Shown here: positions 61,960 through 64,000 of the stretch, in pieces
How the letters are laid out: the number at the start of each line of letters is the position of its first letter
Position numbering within the stretch: position 1 is the first letter of the stretch
Assembly: GCA_020636535.1 (NCBI GenBank)
Contig: JACJXT010000011.1
Location: 1 to 64,000 of the forward strand
DNA from: Chitinophagales bacterium
Lineage (GTDB): Bacteria; Bacteroidota; Bacteroidia; Chitinophagales; JADIYW01
Direction: 5' to 3'
Length of the DNA stretch: 64,000 nucleotides
Notes under the pieces: generated by a model
Seen by the model: only the letters and a program-made list of their open reading frames with translations
Databases searched by the model: none
What the model was told of the DNA's origin: nothing
Made by a program: the position numbers and the translations under genes

Positions 61960-63213
61960 ATGAAAATAATTATAAGTATTATTTTTATCTTTCAATTGTA
62001 TTGTCTTCAAGCAAAAACAATTACAGTAGGTAAAACATATACTATTAAAACACTTTCAAATGCTATAGCTATTGCAAATCCATCAGACACTATTAAAATA
62101 AAAAAAGGTACTTATCAAGAAAAGACAATAGTTATTACTAAGCCAATTCATATTATTGGAGAACAAGGTGTTATTATTGATGGAAACAATATGGAAGGCA
62201 TATTGGTTAAAAATACCAATAATTTTAGTATTAAAAATATACATATAAAAAATATCAAAGTAAGTTATGTGAAAGACTTGGCTGCAATAAAAATTAACCA
62301 TTGCAATAATTTTACTATTGAACAAGTAACTATTACCAATACTTTTTTTGGTATACATATAGAAAAATCTAAAAATGGAGTAATAAGATATAACACGGTT
62401 TCTAGTAAAAAAACTAAAAATGAAGCAGGCACAGGAAATGGTATTCATGCTTGGCATTGCGATAGTATAGATATTTACAACAATAAAGTATTTAATATGC
62501 GTGATGGTATTTACTTTGAATTCGTTACCAACAGCAAAATATATAATAATAACAGTTATGATAATATAAGATATGGTTTGCACTATATGTTCTCTAATGA
62601 TGATGTATATTACAACAATACTTTTAAAAACAATGGTGCAGGCGTAGCCGTAATGTTTTCTAAGTATATAAAAATGTACAACAACGCATTTATTAATAAT
62701 TGGGGACCAAATGCCTACGGCTTGCTACTAAAAGAAATTTACGATGCAGAAATTTACGACAATCTATTTGAAGAAAACACAACTGCTATAAATATTGAAG
62801 GAAGCAACAGAGTCAATTATAAAAAAAATATATTTAAAAATAATGGTTGGGCTGTAAAAATTGTAGGTGCTTGTTATGCTAATAAATTTAATTATAATGA
62901 TTTTTTAAATAATGCTTTAGATGTTTCTTACAGTTCTAGAATTAATGACAACCAATTTGCTAAAAACTATTGGAGCGATTATTCTGGTTATGACTTAAAT
63001 AGAGATGGCATTGGAGATGTTCCTTATAGTCCAGTAAAATTATTTTCATATATTGTAAGCGAAATTCCACAGGCATTGGTTTTATTGAGAAGTTTATTTA
63101 TAGACATTATCAATTTCTCAGAAAAAATTTCGCCCATATTTACACCAAAAAATGTAAAAGACAATGAACCTATTTTAAAACCAATCAATGATAAAAATAC
63201 AGCACTTAAATAA
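61960..63213 (+). CDS. nosD: NosD periplasmic CuZ maturation protein
   Basis: 417 residues. Signal peptide (FIFQLYCLQA), then a right-handed parallel beta-helix of N-N-x-F/I repeats (NNFSIKNIHIKN, HCNNFTIEQVTITNT, DNLFEENTTAINIEGS) typical of NosD, ending SDYSGYDLNRDGIGDVPYSP, the conserved NosD terminus. It works with NosF and NosY to mature the CuZ cluster, probably by supplying a sulfur species. Its 3' end overlaps nosF by 26 bases. Confidence 0.94.
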   Translation: MKIIISIIFIFQLYCLQAKTITVGKTYTIKTLSNAIAIANPSDTIKIKKGTYQEKTIVITKPIHIIGEQGVIIDGNNMEGILVKNTNNFSIKNIHIKNIKVSYVKDLAAIKINHCNNFTIEQVTITNTFFGIHIEKSKNGVIRYNTVSSKKTKNEAGTGNGIHAWHCDSIDIYNNKVFNMRDGIYFEFVTNSKIYNNNSYDNIRYGLHYMFSNDDVYYNNTFKNNGAGVAVMFSKYIKMYNNAFINNWGPNAYGLLLKEIYDAEIYDNLFEENTTAINIEGSNRVNYKKNIFKNNGWAVKIVGACYANKFNYNDFLNNALDVSYSSRINDNQFAKNYWSDYSGYDLNRDGIGDVPYSPVKLFSYIVSEIPQALVLLRSLFIDIINFSEKISPIFTPKNVKDNEPILKPINDKNTALK

Positions 63214-63889
63214 AAAGTTTGATAAACTAGAGGTTTTAAAAGACTTAAATTTAGAAATACAACAAGGTGGTATTTTTGCAATTTTAGGACCAAATGGTTC
63301 TGGCAAAACAACGCTTATTAAATGTATTTTAGGTATGGTTATTCCAAATAGTGGTACTATCTTATATCAAGATAAAAATATAATTGGCGAATGGAACTAT
63401 AGAAAGAACTTATTGTACTTACCACAAATTGCTAATTTTCCACCAAACCTAACCGTACAAGAAATAATTAATATAGTAAAAAATATTAGAAATACAAATA
63501 GTAATGAAAAATATTTAATTGAACAATTTGGCATAATTCCTTTCTTAAATAAGAAACTACAACATCTTTCTGGAGGAACTAAACAAAAAGTAAATCTAGT
63601 ACTTACTTTTATGTTTGAAGCCGACTTAATTATTTTAGATGAACCTACAAGTGGTTTAGATCCAATAGCACTCATTCAGTTGAAAAAAATAATTCAAGAA
63701 AAAAAAGACAAAGGCAATACTATTTTTGTTACTTCACACATTATGAGTTTTGTAGAAGAAATTGCCGATAATATTGTTTTTCTTTTAGATGGAAATATAT
63801 ATTTTAAAGGGAATATTATAGAACTTAAAACATCTACACAATCAAACACATTAGAACAAGCTATTGCTACACTATTAAGTAAAAATTAA
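63188..63889 (+). CDS. nosF: NosF ABC transporter ATPase
   Basis: 233 residues. Walker A GPNGSGKT at 34-41, signature LSGGTKQKV, Walker B LIILDEPTSGLDP and switch His in TSHIMSF. Starts inside nosD at ATG 63188 with the tight coupling usual for nosDFY. With NosY it forms the membrane exporter that feeds NosD. Confidence 0.95.
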   Translation: MIKIQHLNKKFDKLEVLKDLNLEIQQGGIFAILGPNGSGKTTLIKCILGMVIPNSGTILYQDKNIIGEWNYRKNLLYLPQIANFPPNLTVQEIINIVKNIRNTNSNEKYLIEQFGIIPFLNKKLQHLSGGTKQKVNLVLTFMFEADLIILDEPTSGLDPIALIQLKKIIQEKKDKGNTIFVTSHIMSFVEEIADNIVFLLDGNIYFKGNIIELKTSTQSNTLEQAIATLLSKN

Positions 63890-63890
63890 A

Positions 63891-64000
63891 ATGATAAAAA
63901 TATTAAAATATAGTTTATACGATTTACTTCGAAGTCATTGGAGTTATGTTTATTTTGGTTTTTATTTATTATTAGGATTCGTATTACTTTTTCTAAACAA
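63891..64000 (+). CDS. nosY: NosY ABC-2 permease, 3' truncated by the window
   Basis: Only the first 36 residues are present, from ATG 63891, one base after nosF: a short basic segment (MIKILKYSLYDLLRSHWSY) leading into a first transmembrane helix (GFYLLLGFVLLFL). The position after nosD and nosF makes NosY nearly certain; the sequence itself is too short to prove it. Confidence 0.82.
   Translation, partial: MIKILKYSLYDLLRSHWSYVYFGFYLLLGFVLLFLN

Noticed and set aside
62083..62583. 166-residue minus-strand ORF opposite nosD
   Set aside because: Antisense to a clear NosD coding region, low complexity, no homology features.

Overview
The window is AT-rich, gene-dense DNA from a member of the Bacteroidota. 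The evidence is lineage-specific: two proteins with C-terminal type IX secretion (T9SS) sorting domains, a GldH gliding-motility lipoprotein, many short SPII lipoproteins, recurrent TAnnTTTG promoter -7 elements, a methionine synthase split into two genes, and a Sec/lipoprotein-type (clade II) nitrous oxide reductase. No species can be named from the sequence alone. I see no tRNA, rRNA, CRISPR array, prophage or replication origin.

Region 1 (1-26456, + strand except one gene) is a surface-polysaccharide cluster. It opens with WbpE, WbpD and WbpB, which together convert a UDP-GlcNAc-derived uronate into UDP-2,3-diacetamido sugar. It continues with the O-antigen ABC exporter Wzm/Wzt, a sulfotransferase, a cupin, a methyltransferase next to a perosamine-synthetase-like aminotransferase, about ten glycosyltransferases (GT2, GT4, GT8, GT11 and two unassigned), an FkbM methyltransferase, a frameshifted second sulfotransferase, a nucleotide-sugar epimerase and an AsnB-like amidotransferase. 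Most genes overlap or nearly touch, as in one long operon. A large PKD-repeat T9SS cargo gene sits inside it on the opposite strand.

Region 2 (26468-32584, - strand) is a tight four-gene operon: the two halves of cobalamin-dependent methionine synthase, an unrecognised 570-residue protein with a PD-(D/E)XK nuclease-like signature, and a hotdog thioesterase. It is preceded by a SAM-I-type riboswitch and a TAnnTTTG promoter. Next come a repeat-rich stretch around a small lipoprotein gene, an L,D-transpeptidase-like protein and a lone GT2.

Region 3 (35.9-48.6 kb) is largely housekeeping. It holds an OxyR regulon (oxyR diverging from dps-ahpC-ahpD-like), gldH, a T9SS-secreted purple-acid-phosphatase-like enzyme, a small heat-shock protein, an LpxH-like hydrolase, leuA behind a terminator-like leader hairpin, and the envelope set ppiD / CNNM-type transporter / lptC.

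Region 4 (48.6-52.7 kb, +) is a redox/electrophile-defence operon: Hsp31-like, SDR, AraC regulator and nitroreductase. An IS200-like REP-associated transposase, preceded by a dense array of palindromes, is embedded in it. An acyl-CoA synthetase, an unknown secreted protein, a dienelactone hydrolase and a siroheme-synthase N-terminal-type enzyme follow.

Region 5 (57.7-64.0 kb, +) is a nitrous oxide reduction cluster: fasciclin lipoprotein, cytochrome c, nosZ, a membrane protein of unknown function, nosL, nosD, nosF and a truncated nosY. An FNR/DNR-like palindrome precedes it and an internal terminator follows nosZ. The organism is therefore probably facultatively capable of N2O respiration.
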